This document shows, piece after piece, positions 43,140 to 52,648 of a stretch of 64,000 nt of DNA. The notes under the pieces were generated by a model. That model was given only the letters and a program-made list of their open reading frames with translations, did no database searches and was not told where the DNA came from. This stretch comes from an uncultured bacterium (lineage in GTDB: Bacteria; Bacteroidota; Bacteroidia; Bacteroidales; Bacteroidaceae): NCBI GenBank assembly GCA_905215345.1, contig CAJMPR010000004.1, positions 62,001-126,000 on the forward strand. The letters are read 5' to 3'. Position numbers and translations under genes: made by a program. Numbering within the stretch: position 1 is the stretch's first letter; every line of letters starts with the position of its first letter.

Positions 43140-45731
43140 TTACTTTACAAGAATAGATACCGTTTGCAAGTCTTTTTCCTTAGAACTTCCGCCGTACAGC
43201 ACCTCATATTTTCCTTGAAGGGTACGCATGGTGTTGGTAGCTGTATCAAACCATGCGAAGTTCTCGTATGGAAGTTCGAGCTTTACGGTTTGGGTAGTAC
43301 CTTTGGCAATCTTAACCCGTTGAAAAGCACGCAGAGTTTTCGCAGGGCCTTCAACATCTGACGGGCGACGGAGGTAAACCTGTACCACCTCTTCTCCATC
43401 GTGGTTACCAATGTTGGTTACGGGGATTTGGAGTGTCAGTGTTTCATTTTTTGCCAGTGATTTCTTGTCAGCTTTTACCTTTCCATAAGTGAATTTCGTA
43501 TAGCTCAAACCGTAACCGAATGGGAAAAGCGGTTCTTCCTTAAAGAAGCGATAGGTGCGGTTCTTCATGGAATATTCTTCGTAATCGGGTAACTGGTCTG
43601 TATTCTTGTAGAAAGTGATGGGTAAACGTCCGGCAGGATTATAATCGCCAAACAATACGTCGGCAACGGCTGTACCACCGTCTTGTCCCGGATACCAAGC
43701 TTGCAGAATGGCGTCGCAACTCTCTGTTTCGGGTGTCAGAGCCATGGCGGAACCGGAGTAGTTGATGAAAATTACCTTTTTGCCCGCTTTCTTTAATTCT
43801 TTGAGGATGTTACGTTGAGCGTCCGGCAGTTCTATGGTTAAGCGGTCACCACCTTTGAAGCCCGGAGCAGAAACACTCATGGATTCACCTTCGAGAAGTG
43901 GAGAAATACCTCCGGCAAAGAGAACTACATCTGCATCTTTGACGTTAGTCAGGAGTTCGGGAATGTTTACCGGCTTTTCTTGTGCCAGGTCAAAATTCAG
44001 GAAAGGATCATTTCTTTCTTGAATGAATTTAAGTTCTATGTTGTACGCTTTCCCGGCTTCGTAAATAAAATGATAGAGATTGTCCGGGTTCTTGACATTG
44101 CTGCGTTCGGCAACTATCTTCCCGTCAATGCTTAATGTCACTCCACCGTTTGTCATGAGCCGGAAAGCAGCCGAACCGTTATGGTCGGGGCGGAATGTAC
44201 TGCGGTAAATGGCCGTAAAGTCTTTCAGGTTAACGCCTGCCGCAAACGCGATGGCACCTTGCGAGCTGAAGTGGAAAGGAGTGGAGAGTTGGTCGACAGC
44301 GGCAATATCACCTTGGTACTCCCGGTTATTCCAGTACTCAGCGGAGAAGCCGGGCTTTCCGTCAATGCTGCATTGGTTGAACAAGCTCTGAAGAGTGATG
44401 GCGTCAGTGTGCCCGCATGCCGGTTCGTAGATGATTTGTGATGCAGGGAATCTTTTCTGTATGGCTTTCAATAAGGTGGTGGTTTGTGAGGGGAAGCCGT
44501 TGTAATTGCCCCATTGCATCACGGAGTCATTGGCATTAGGTCCTAAGACTGCAATCTTTATGTCTTTATTTAAAGGTAGGATTTGATTCTTGTTTTGCAA
44601 CAATACAATGGTCTCATGCGCCATTCTCAATGCCAGTTCTTTATGCTTCGGACTGTCTACAACTGAATAGGGGATGTGCGCCCAAGGGTGCTTTTCGTTC
44701 ATCTCACCCAATTGGAAACGGGCGATAAGAAGTCTGCGCACGGAGATATTGATTTTATCTTCAGTGATGGCTCCTTTGGCTACGGCTTCCGTCAGGCTCT
44801 TGTAGCTGCTTCCGCATTCCACATCGGTTCCGCTCAGCACGGCAGCAGCCGAGGCGCTGGCGGCATCGGGATGCGTAAAGTGCTTTTTGGGGGAATAGAA
44901 ATCGGAGATAGCTCCGCAATCGCTGACTACCATTCCTTTGAACCCCCATTCGTTACGGAGAATTTGGTTAAGCAGACGTTCGCTGCCACAACAGGGATCG
45001 CCTTCATAACGGTTGTAGGCGCACATCACTTCTTTTACACCTGCCTTTTGAACCAAATCTTTGAAAGCAGGAAGATAGGTTTCCCATAAGTCGCGAGGAG
45101 CGATATTTTCCGCATTAAAGCTGTGACGGTTCCATTCGGGGCCGGAGTGTACGGCAAAGTGCTTGGCGCAGGCGTGCAGTTTGTCGTATTCCGCATCTTC
45201 GGGGCCTTGCAATCCTCTGACTACTGCCATACCCAGTTGTCCGCTGAGATAAGGGTCTTCACCGTATGTCTCTTGTCCACGTCCCCAACGAGGGTCACGG
45301 AAGATATTTACATTGGGAGTCCACATGGTAAGTCCCTGGTATCGGCGGTAGCTTCCGTTTTCATTGAAACGGCGGTTCTTGGCGCGTGCTTCGTCGGACA
45401 CGGCATCAAAAACTTCGTATAGCAGCTTGTCGTTAAAAGAAGCTCCCATGCCGATGGCTTGCGGAAAGACGGTTGCCAGTCCGGCGCGTGCCACTCCGTG
45501 AAGCGCTTCGTTCCACCATTCATACGGTTTGATTCCCAAACGTGGAATAGCCGGAGAGTTGTTCTGCATCAATGCTACTTTTTCCTCTAAAGTGAGACGC
45601 GGGAGTAAGTCGTCCGCACGTTGCTCAGCGGTGAGTTTCGTATCCTGATAAGGATATTTTGCGGGAAGTTGTGCCTGTATATTAACCGCAAATAATCCGG
45701 AAAGACAGGCGATAATCCATTGCTTTTTCAT
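43140..45731 (-). CDS. GH3 glycosidase with PA14 insertion (beta-xylosidase/glucosidase type)
   Basis: An 863-residue exported enzyme (signal peptide to residue 20). It has the GH3 TIM barrel with the catalytic nucleophile D271 in GMVVSDCGAISD and the substrate-binding KHFAVHSGPE and EVMCAYNRYEGDPCC. A PA14-like insert spans about 440-600 (GFSAEYWNNREYQGD), followed by the alpha/beta sandwich with YSGSAMALTPE, AWYPGQDGGTAVADVLFGDY and a C-terminal Fn3-like domain. The PWTPNVN-type barrel and CGA after the nucleophile are common in Bacteroidetes beta-xylosidase-like members. It could remove xylose from xylogalacturonan or glucose from co-occurring glycans; neither is proven. It follows the HTCS gene on the same strand. 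Confidence 0.9.
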   Translation of the reverse strand: MKKQWIIACLSGLFAVNIQAQLPAKYPYQDTKLTAEQRADDLLPRLTLEEKVALMQNNSPAIPRLGIKPYEWWNEALHGVARAGLATVFPQAIGMGASFNDKLLYEVFDAVSDEARAKNRRFNENGSYRRYQGLTMWTPNVNIFRDPRWGRGQETYGEDPYLSGQLGMAVVRGLQGPEDAEYDKLHACAKHFAVHSGPEWNRHSFNAENIAPRDLWETYLPAFKDLVQKAGVKEVMCAYNRYEGDPCCGSERLLNQILRNEWGFKGMVVSDCGAISDFYSPKKHFTHPDAASASAAAVLSGTDVECGSSYKSLTEAVAKGAITEDKINISVRRLLIARFQLGEMNEKHPWAHIPYSVVDSPKHKELALRMAHETIVLLQNKNQILPLNKDIKIAVLGPNANDSVMQWGNYNGFPSQTTTLLKAIQKRFPASQIIYEPACGHTDAITLQSLFNQCSIDGKPGFSAEYWNNREYQGDIAAVDQLSTPFHFSSQGAIAFAAGVNLKDFTAIYRSTFRPDHNGSAAFRLMTNGGVTLSIDGKIVAERSNVKNPDNLYHFIYEAGKAYNIELKFIQERNDPFLNFDLAQEKPVNIPELLTNVKDADVVLFAGGISPLLEGESMSVSAPGFKGGDRLTIELPDAQRNILKELKKAGKKVIFINYSGSAMALTPETESCDAILQAWYPGQDGGTAVADVLFGDYNPAGRLPITFYKNTDQLPDYEEYSMKNRTYRFFKEEPLFPFGYGLSYTKFTYGKVKADKKSLAKNETLTLQIPVTNIGNHDGEEVVQVYLRRPSDVEGPAKTLRAFQRVKIAKGTTQTVKLELPYENFAWFDTATNTMRTLQGKYEVLYGGSSKEKDLQTVSILVK

Positions 45732-45788
45732 CTTTCTTGTAATTTTTAATGGTTTTAGATTTGCGATTGCAATAGTACGGACTTTCTA

Positions 45789-48700
45789 TTACTCCTGCGG
45801 GGAATATCCGGTAGAAAGGGAGGATTTTTTTTCTTTATATTCCGATGGGGTAATTCCCATTACTTTCTTAAAGCACTTGCCGAAATACTTCGGATCGCTG
45901 AATCCGCTCATATAGGCAACTTGTGAGAAATTATACTCACCACTGTCTATCAGTTGTACGGCACGCTTTATACGTATTTCCCGGATAAAGTCTACCGGTG
46001 TCAGCCCGACGATTGATTTCAGTTTCCGGTAAAAGATGGTACGGCTTAACATCAATCGTTCTGCAAATTCGTCAATGGTCAGCTCGGCATTATCCATTTG
46101 CTCCTCCATAAACTCCATTACTTTCTGCATGAATTGCTCGTCATAGGAAGTGATTTGGGGCTGTGAAGGTGTAAAAGTATCCATTGCGGTGGTACTTTTC
46201 CCTTCGGTCAGTTTTGCCATATAGAGTTCCTGCAATGATTTGCGTTGGCGAAGTAATGACGTGATACGGGTTTTTAAGTATGTTGCGCTGAATGGCTTTG
46301 TGATATAATCGTCTATTCCCTGTTCCAGTCCGGCAATACGGTCGTCCAAAGACGCTTTGGCTGACAAGACAATGATAGGTATATGGCAGATGTTATTGTT
46401 TCCCTTGATTTGTTTGACCATTTCCAGCCCGTCCATTACCGGCATCATTACATCGCTGATAATAAGATCGGGTATGTCATCAATGGCATGCTGTAATCCT
46501 TCTTCCCCGTTGGAAGCTGTTATTACAGTATAATATTCAGATAAACTGTTCTTTAAGAAAGTCCTTAGTTCTTTATTGTCTTCGACAACCAGAATTGAAT
46601 CACAGTCGGGGTTATTATTATGATCGGAATCTTCTTTATTATCTGTTTCTTCTTGTACTTCCATACTCTTAGATGCGATTGTTTCTTGGACATCATTCAG
46701 GATAAATTCTACTTGTGAATCCTCTTCAAAAGCTTTCCGTAACAAAGGCAAGATTACAGTGAAACAACTACCGATACCCGGCTGGCTACTTACTTTGATA
46801 CTTCCATGATGTATTTCGACCATCTCTTTTACCAGTGATAGCCCGATACCAGAAGAGGGTTGTAGAATGTTTTGTTTTGCCAGTGTCTCGAAACGTTGAA
46901 ATAAGTTACGTTGCTTTTCGGCGGGAATTCCAATGCCTTCATCTGCAATTTCTATCTTAACTGTTTCCTCATTGGGTATGATATTGACTGTAATAGCTTT
47001 CCCCTCCGGTGTATATTTAAAAGCGTTTGAAAGAAGATTGAAGAAGATTTTCTCAAATTTATCCCGGTCTACCCATCCGTATAGGGATTCTACGGATGAA
47101 TTCAATTGATAATCCATATTCTTTTCTTTGGCAATTAGTTTGAAGTTATTCATTACTTTTTGCAAGAGCGGAATCAAGTCTGTTTCTTCTATCAGTAATT
47201 TCATCTTCTGATTCTGAATCTTGCGGAAATCCAGAATCTGATTCATCAGGCGGAGCATACGTTCCGTATTTTGATGTACCAACGTCAGATGTTCGCGTGC
47301 GGTGGATGAGAGTGGTTCTTTCTCCAGCACCTCCGTAACCGGACTGCTTATCAGTGTCAACGGAGTACGTAATTCATGAGAAATATCGGTGAAGAAACGC
47401 AGTTTGATGTTGGCTAATTGTTGCTCCATGTCCACTCTGTGTCGCAAGCGGTAAATGTAAAACAACACATATACAATGGTTGCGGTAAAAAGGATGAATA
47501 GAATAAAATAGAGCAACCATGCCCAATAGGTTTCCCAAAATGTAGGAAGTACATGTATGGGAAGCGTACGCACATTGTCCGTCCATATTCCGTCACTGTT
47601 GGTTGATTTGATTTGGAGTTGATATTTCCCGGCAGGCAGGTTGATGTAACTGGCGGAGCGGTTATTATCCACCTCGTTCCAATCTTCCTCCAATCCTTGC
47701 AGACGGTAGGCATACGAGATATTATCAGGGTCGACATAATCGAGTGCTGCAAACTGAAAAGTAACGTTTCGTTGCGATGCTTTCAGTTCCAGTTCTTTCA
47801 TATTATGAATGGAATAGGATGTCGGATGTCCCTGTATTTTAAGTCCGGTGAATACAATAGGCGGTATGTATTTACTCTTTTGCATCTTCTCGGGAGCAAC
47901 CTCAAAGAAACCTTTGTCTGTTCCCAGCACTATCTGTTTGCGGGCATTGATAACGGGAAGTGCTTCAGAAAAATTAAATTCTTGAAAAGTGGAACTTAGT
48001 TCATAATTCTCAAAGGTCTCCTCCACCGGATCGAATTTGGATAAAGCTATTTCAGAGACTACCCATAATTGATTGTAGGAATCCTCTATCATTGACAGCA
48101 CCAGATCGGATGCCAGACCATTGCTTTTATCATAGTTCTTGAATTGGATGTGTTCATTGAGCAATTGCTTGGATGTAATCTTATTGATTCCACCTGTAAA
48201 ACTCATCACATACGTTGTTTTACGCTTATCCGTATAGATGTGCATTATGTCATTGGTACTGAGGCTGTTTTGCTCTCCGGGTCTGTGGCAGTTCCTATAA
48301 AACTTAACTTCCTCCAAATGCTCAAAGTTATTTGAGAATGTTAGTAATCCGTTGGTAGTTCCGACCAAAATTACCCCTCCGGGAGCTTCTGTGATGTTAC
48401 GTACCTTCATTCCATAAGTAGTGGGATAGTTTTTCAGTTCATTATTGCTGTGAATGAAAGAAATTCCTCCGTCTTCTGTCTGCGTCAACAGGTTTAAGCC
48501 GCCACCGTAACAACCTATCCAGATGCGATACCGGCTATCTTGGAAAATAGAGTAGACACTGTTATCACTTATACTGTAGGAATCATCGGCATTATGTTTG
48601 AACTGGCGAATGGAATAGTTGTTAATACCCTGTCTTTTTAGCAGGAAAAGACCGTCTCCTTTACTTCCCAACCAGATATTTCTATCCTTGTCCTCCATAA

Positions 48701-50159
48701 TGGAATATACTCCGTTGAAGAATGGCTTTTTCTCCTTCACGATACTGCCTTGCATGGATAAATAGCCTTCTAAGCGACCGTCGGGAGCGTATATCTGGAT
48801 GGAATTAGACTTGGATGCACACCAAAGGCGATTATCCGTGTCCCGTAAAAATGCACGGGTTTCGGCTTCATAGTCAGTTTGATTGAACTGGTAGCTTTGT
48901 GGAAAGAAACATATTTTGTCTACTCCACGTGCCGTTGCAAACCAGCAGTTTCCCTGATTATCCAGTGTATAGAATCTTACCAAAGGGCTGAATATGGATT
49001 GGGGATTGTCTATATTGGTGAGAAGAGGTTTGAGTTTTCTTTCTTTTCTGTCGTAATAGCAAAAGTTCCCTTCGGTGGGAAGTAACCATAAATTTCCCAA
49101 CTTATCTTCAAATATCAGTTTGCGACTATTCCGTCCATGTTTGATGACTTCGTCTTTAGGGGTGTACAAGTGTTCCTTCTCATTGGTATCGAGACGCAGG
49201 CGGATGATGCCCGGAGCCTGCGAAAAAGCCCAGATATCTCCTTGGAAGTCCTGATAAACAGATTCTACATAGTTGGAGGGTTGGGTGGCAGTACGGATAT
49301 CAATTTGCTGGAAAGCATTCTTTTGGGTAGAGAATAAGAGTAGGCCATTGTCCGTACCCAGCGCCAAGGTGTCTTTTCCTATAACGGAAATATAGTTTAT
49401 CTTTTCGTGGGGAAAAGGGATATTGATGAACTTTAGCTTTTTGGAATGAAAGTCGTACCTGGCCAGTTTATCTTTTTCGGCAACTAAATAGATGTTTTCT
49501 TTTATCTGGGTTATAAATTGAAACGGGAAGTCAGTATCCAGTGTTTTCTTTCCAATAATAGAAACACCTTTGTCGGTTAATATCCATTCGTCTTCGTCTG
49601 AATCCTGATAAACATTGAATATCTGATCGCCTTTCAGGTTATGATTGAAAGCGGAGTAAAGAGTGATACCTTCTCCTTTTTTGCATAATTGCTCATCTAC
49701 TCTGTAGGTGTATCCGTTTTCACATAGAATCCAAGCGATGCCTTTCTTTAATGAGAAAATACGTATTACATGGTTAGAGCGCTTGGTAGATGATTCGAGT
49801 GGTTGAAGTACATCAATAAATTTCTCGGTCTCGACATCAAACAAACAGGCTTGTCCGTCGTAAGTAGGACACCAGATGTCTCCGTATTTGCTTTCCGAGA
49901 TAGTGCCCATTCGGTTACTGCCAAATGCATAGCTGCTTTCCTGAGAGGTTTTATATGTTTTGAAGGTGTAACCGTCGAACTTATTCAAACCATTCCAGGT
50001 ACTGAACCAGATAAGCCCTTTTTGATCTTGTATGATGTTCATAACGTTCCCTTGTGCCAGACCGTCATTCACGGAGAAATGTTTTACCTGGCAGACCGGC
50101 TGGGCAATTGTGAGAATTGTTGCTGACAGAAAAAGGAGTAAAGTACAGAACCGTCTCAT
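45789..50159 (-). CDS. Hybrid two-component system sensor/regulator (HTCS) of the pectin locus
   Basis: A 1456-residue one-protein sensor and regulator. Order: signal peptide (to about 20), a periplasmic double beta-propeller of repeated QDxxGxIWF-type blades (for example IIQDQKGLIWFSTWNGLNKF), a Y_Y_Y domain (about 790-865), one TM helix (879-904), histidine kinase with H928 in SHELRTPLTL and ATPase motifs NLLSNAFKYTPEG and DEGIGIP, a receiver domain with phospho-acceptor D1236 in IISDVMMP, and a C-terminal AraC HTH. It senses a pectin-derived oligosaccharide in the periplasm and activates the locus. The ATG at 50159 opens the signal peptide; the longer frame to 50279 reads through the promoter. 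Confidence 0.95.
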   Translation of the reverse strand: MRRFCTLLLFLSATILTIAQPVCQVKHFSVNDGLAQGNVMNIIQDQKGLIWFSTWNGLNKFDGYTFKTYKTSQESSYAFGSNRMGTISESKYGDIWCPTYDGQACLFDVETEKFIDVLQPLESSTKRSNHVIRIFSLKKGIAWILCENGYTYRVDEQLCKKGEGITLYSAFNHNLKGDQIFNVYQDSDEDEWILTDKGVSIIGKKTLDTDFPFQFITQIKENIYLVAEKDKLARYDFHSKKLKFINIPFPHEKINYISVIGKDTLALGTDNGLLLFSTQKNAFQQIDIRTATQPSNYVESVYQDFQGDIWAFSQAPGIIRLRLDTNEKEHLYTPKDEVIKHGRNSRKLIFEDKLGNLWLLPTEGNFCYYDRKERKLKPLLTNIDNPQSIFSPLVRFYTLDNQGNCWFATARGVDKICFFPQSYQFNQTDYEAETRAFLRDTDNRLWCASKSNSIQIYAPDGRLEGYLSMQGSIVKEKKPFFNGVYSIMEDKDRNIWLGSKGDGLFLLKRQGINNYSIRQFKHNADDSYSISDNSVYSIFQDSRYRIWIGCYGGGLNLLTQTEDGGISFIHSNNELKNYPTTYGMKVRNITEAPGGVILVGTTNGLLTFSNNFEHLEEVKFYRNCHRPGEQNSLSTNDIMHIYTDKRKTTYVMSFTGGINKITSKQLLNEHIQFKNYDKSNGLASDLVLSMIEDSYNQLWVVSEIALSKFDPVEETFENYELSSTFQEFNFSEALPVINARKQIVLGTDKGFFEVAPEKMQKSKYIPPIVFTGLKIQGHPTSYSIHNMKELELKASQRNVTFQFAALDYVDPDNISYAYRLQGLEEDWNEVDNNRSASYINLPAGKYQLQIKSTNSDGIWTDNVRTLPIHVLPTFWETYWAWLLYFILFILFTATIVYVLFYIYRLRHRVDMEQQLANIKLRFFTDISHELRTPLTLISSPVTEVLEKEPLSSTAREHLTLVHQNTERMLRLMNQILDFRKIQNQKMKLLIEETDLIPLLQKVMNNFKLIAKEKNMDYQLNSSVESLYGWVDRDKFEKIFFNLLSNAFKYTPEGKAITVNIIPNEETVKIEIADEGIGIPAEKQRNLFQRFETLAKQNILQPSSGIGLSLVKEMVEIHHGSIKVSSQPGIGSCFTVILPLLRKAFEEDSQVEFILNDVQETIASKSMEVQEETDNKEDSDHNNNPDCDSILVVEDNKELRTFLKNSLSEYYTVITASNGEEGLQHAIDDIPDLIISDVMMPVMDGLEMVKQIKGNNNICHIPIIVLSAKASLDDRIAGLEQGIDDYITKPFSATYLKTRITSLLRQRKSLQELYMAKLTEGKSTTAMDTFTPSQPQITSYDEQFMQKVMEFMEEQMDNAELTIDEFAERLMLSRTIFYRKLKSIVGLTPVDFIREIRIKRAVQLIDSGEYNFSQVAYMSGFSDPKYFGKCFKKVMGITPSEYKEKKSSLSTGYSPQE

Positions 50160-50183
50160 AGTATTGGATTTTTTAAGTGCAAA

Positions 50184-50191
50184 CAAAAATA
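50184..50191 (-). promoter_or_regulatory. -7 box of the HTCS gene
   Basis: The minus strand reads TATTTTTG (complement of 50184-50191), 25 bases before the start codon. It supports the start at 50159. No good -33 was found. Confidence 0.5.
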
Positions 50192-50277
50192 AGAAAATAG
50201 AGCTGAATAAGAAACAAGCTGAGGTAGTTTGAATAGAAAGTACACCCTTTTGCCTATTTTTTCCTCTACTAAAAAGC

Positions 50278-50309
50278 AAAGTCGGAATGTTATATAATAT
50301 TCCGACTTT
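50278..50309 (-). terminator. Terminator of the GNAT-like gene
   Basis: AAAGTCGGAAT (50278-50288) pairs with ATTCCGACTTT (50299-50309); on the minus strand the stem is followed within a few bases by a run of five Ts (complement of 50271-50275). It lies about 20 bases past the stop at 50331. Confidence 0.75.
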
Positions 50310-50330
50310 AGAGTTCTTTAAATTTCTGCT

Positions 50331-51467
50331 TTATTTTATCTCTCTGATAAATGCTCTTCTCCGTTTATGTTGTTCGGTTTTGAAGTATTCCCATTGGGCT
50401 TGTACCTTTCCGTTCATTTCCAACTCGGGGTTGCTTTCTGCAAATACGAAACCTAACTTCTGATAAACCGGAATCAAGTCGGAGAACAACAAGGCATTGA
50501 CACCTTTATTCTGATATTCGGGCTTTACAGCTACCAGCAGCAAGTCCAACATCTTGGCACGACGTTTCATGAAGAGAGCTTTCAACAGGTGATACCAGCC
50601 GAAAGGCAACAAACGGCCGTGAGATTTCTGTAATGCTTCGGCCAGGGAAGGCATTGATATACCTACGGCTACCAGTTTGTCTTCGGCATCTGTAATAAGT
50701 GTCACCATCCGTAAGTCGAGGATGGGCAGGTACATTTTTACGTACTGGTCTATCTGACGTTGTGACAAAGCGGAGTAACCATACAAAGGGCTGTAAGCTT
50801 CGTTCATTAATTCAAAAATGGCTTGTCCGTATTCGCGGGCAAGTTTTTTGGCAGAAGTATATTTCTTGACCTGAAGATTGTATTTACGCTGAATGAGTTC
50901 AGAGATACGTTTATGTTTGTCAGGTATGGCATCGGGGATATAGATTTTGTATTCCACCCAGTCGGCATCTTTCTCAAATCCCATGCGCTCCATGTGTTGC
51001 GGATAATAAGGATGATTATAGATGGTTGCCATGGTGCTTAGCTGGTCAAAGCCTTCAACGAGCATGCCTTCCGCATCGAAGTCAGTAAATCCTAAAGGTC
51101 CTTGTATGTGGGTCATGCCCCGTTCTTTACCCCATTCTTCTACGGTACGTATAAGAGCTTCTGATATTTCCGGTTCATCAATGAAGTCAATCCAGCCGAA
51201 GCGGACTTCCTTTTTGTCCCAGGTCTGATTGGCTTTGTGGTTGATAATGGCAGCGACACGTCCTACGATTTTATCATCTTTGTAGGCAAGAAAGTAATCG
51301 GCTTCACAAAACTCGAAAGCCGCATTCTTTTTCTTATTGAAGGTATTCAGCATGTCGTCATAAAGGTCGGGTACCGAATACGGATTCTTTTTGTATAGCT
51401 TGTAGTTAAAGCGGATAAATTGTTTCAGCGCTTTCTTTGTGGAAACTTTCTTGATTGTAATTGCCAT
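50331..51467 (-). CDS. GNAT-like N-acetyltransferase-fold protein, function unknown
   Basis: A 378-residue cytoplasmic protein starting at ATG 51467; the track-like longer start at 51491 overlaps the -7 box and is rejected. The N-terminal region (TIKKVSTKKALKQFIRFNYKLYK, then FLAYKDDKIVGRVAAIINH) and the C-terminal region (DLLLVAVKPEYQNKGVNALLFSDL) show acyl-CoA N-acetyltransferase patterns, with the Q/R-x-x-G-x-G/A-like loop as QNKGVNA. The middle (HIQGPLGFTDFDAEGMLVEG) is typical of a conserved Bacteroidetes family lacking a known substrate. Single gene with a promoter and terminator. Confidence 0.65.
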   Translation of the reverse strand: MAITIKKVSTKKALKQFIRFNYKLYKKNPYSVPDLYDDMLNTFNKKKNAAFEFCEADYFLAYKDDKIVGRVAAIINHKANQTWDKKEVRFGWIDFIDEPEISEALIRTVEEWGKERGMTHIQGPLGFTDFDAEGMLVEGFDQLSTMATIYNHPYYPQHMERMGFEKDADWVEYKIYIPDAIPDKHKRISELIQRKYNLQVKKYTSAKKLAREYGQAIFELMNEAYSPLYGYSALSQRQIDQYVKMYLPILDLRMVTLITDAEDKLVAVGISMPSLAEALQKSHGRLLPFGWYHLLKALFMKRRAKMLDLLLVAVKPEYQNKGVNALLFSDLIPVYQKLGFVFAESNPELEMNGKVQAQWEYFKTEQHKRRRAFIREIK

Positions 51468-51488
51468 AGTTGTATTATATTGAGGGAG

Positions 51489-51496
51489 CAAAGATA
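51489..51496 (-). promoter_or_regulatory. -7 box of the GNAT-like gene
   Basis: The minus strand reads TATCTTTG, 21 bases upstream of ATG 51467. It fixes the start choice for this gene. Confidence 0.6.
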
Positions 51497-51562
51497 CGTG
51501 ATAATCTTTAAAATACCTCGTTGAGTTCTCAAAAACTATTACTACCTCTTAGTTGCGCTGAT

Positions 51563-52525
51563 TTACAAATTATAGATGAGCAGTGCTGTATAGGCTATGT
51601 AGCAAAGCACCATGATGCTTCCTTCAATACGGGTGATGGTTCGTTTGGCAAAGAAAACACCGAATAGCCAAAGCAGGATGCCCGAACCGACCAATACCCA
51701 TAAGTCCAGATTGGTGATACCCGTCAGGGGGAGTGGAGTAATGGAGGCACTGCAACCTAATACGAAGAATATGTTGAACAGGTTACTGCCGACAACATTA
51801 CCAATAGCAATTTCCGGGTTTTTCTTTAAAGCGGCTACGATAGAAGTGGCGAGTTCGGGCAGCGATGTACCGGCAGCTACCAATGTCAGACCGATAATAG
51901 ATTCGCTGACTCCCAAGTTGCGCGCAATGCCGCTTGCACCATCCACAAAGAAACTACCGCCGGCAATAAGGCAGCCTAGTCCGCCCAATATATACAGAGT
52001 GGATTTCCATAGGGGTAGTTGCTTTATCTCTTCGGCATCGCCGGACGTCCCTTCGGAACTGTGTGAGGAAATGGCGAAGGTATAGCTCAGGAAGATGGCG
52101 AAAAAGCAGAGAAATAACAGACCGTCGGTAACGCTGATTATATTCTCTTTGTCACCATCTAAGAAAACATCGTTGGCGCAAATCAGCAGAGCTATCGAAG
52201 AAAGTATACACAAAGGAATCTCTTTCTGTAATGTATTACGAGTGATTACAATCGGAGCAAAGAGGGCTGTACAGCCCACAATCATCAAAGTATTGAAGAT
52301 GTTACTACCTACCACGTTGCCGATGGCAATGTCTGCGCTGCCTTTCAAAGCGGAGGATACGCTGACCGTTAACTCCGGCGCGGAAGTACCGAATGCCACA
52401 ATTGTCAGTCCGATAACAATGTTGGGTATATGGAAACGCTTGGCAACGGATGCAGCTCCGTCTGTAAGTCCGTTAGCACCTAATAAAATGAGGAGAAGTC
52501 CTCCGATAAGTAGTAAAATATTCAT
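51563..52525 (-). CDS. Calcium/sodium antiporter (CaCA family, YrbG-like)
   Basis: A 320-residue inner-membrane exchanger with about ten TM helices and the two inverted alpha-repeat motifs: AFGTSAPELTVSVSSAL with GNVVGSNIFNTL in the first half, and AAGTSLPELATSIVAALK with GNVVGSNLFNI in the second. A charged cytoplasmic loop (about 155-180) separates the halves. It exports Ca2+ in exchange for Na+ or H+. The ATG at 52525 begins the first TM; the longer frame extends through the -7 box at 52545-52552. Confidence 0.94.
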   Translation of the reverse strand: MNILLLIGGLLLILLGANGLTDGAASVAKRFHIPNIVIGLTIVAFGTSAPELTVSVSSALKGSADIAIGNVVGSNIFNTLMIVGCTALFAPIVITRNTLQKEIPLCILSSIALLICANDVFLDGDKENIISVTDGLLFLCFFAIFLSYTFAISSHSSEGTSGDAEEIKQLPLWKSTLYILGGLGCLIAGGSFFVDGASGIARNLGVSESIIGLTLVAAGTSLPELATSIVAALKKNPEIAIGNVVGSNLFNIFFVLGCSASITPLPLTGITNLDLWVLVGSGILLWLFGVFFAKRTITRIEGSIMVLCYIAYTALLIYNL

Positions 52526-52544
52526 AGAAGTATTGCATTTGTGG

Positions 52545-52594
52545 CAAAGATAATGAAACCTTTTATGAAATTTCAAAAACATTCTGTATGTTTG
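52545..52594. promoter_or_regulatory. Divergent -7 elements of the antiporter and MscS genes
   Basis: CAAAGATA at 52545-52552 reads TATCTTTG on the minus strand (antiporter). TATGTTTG at 52587-52594 on the plus strand fits the MscS gene, giving a leader of about 48 bases. Confidence 0.55.
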
Positions 52595-52648
52595 AAGTCT
52601 TATTAGAAAGATTCTATATTCAGAACAAACTTATGACTATATATTGAT

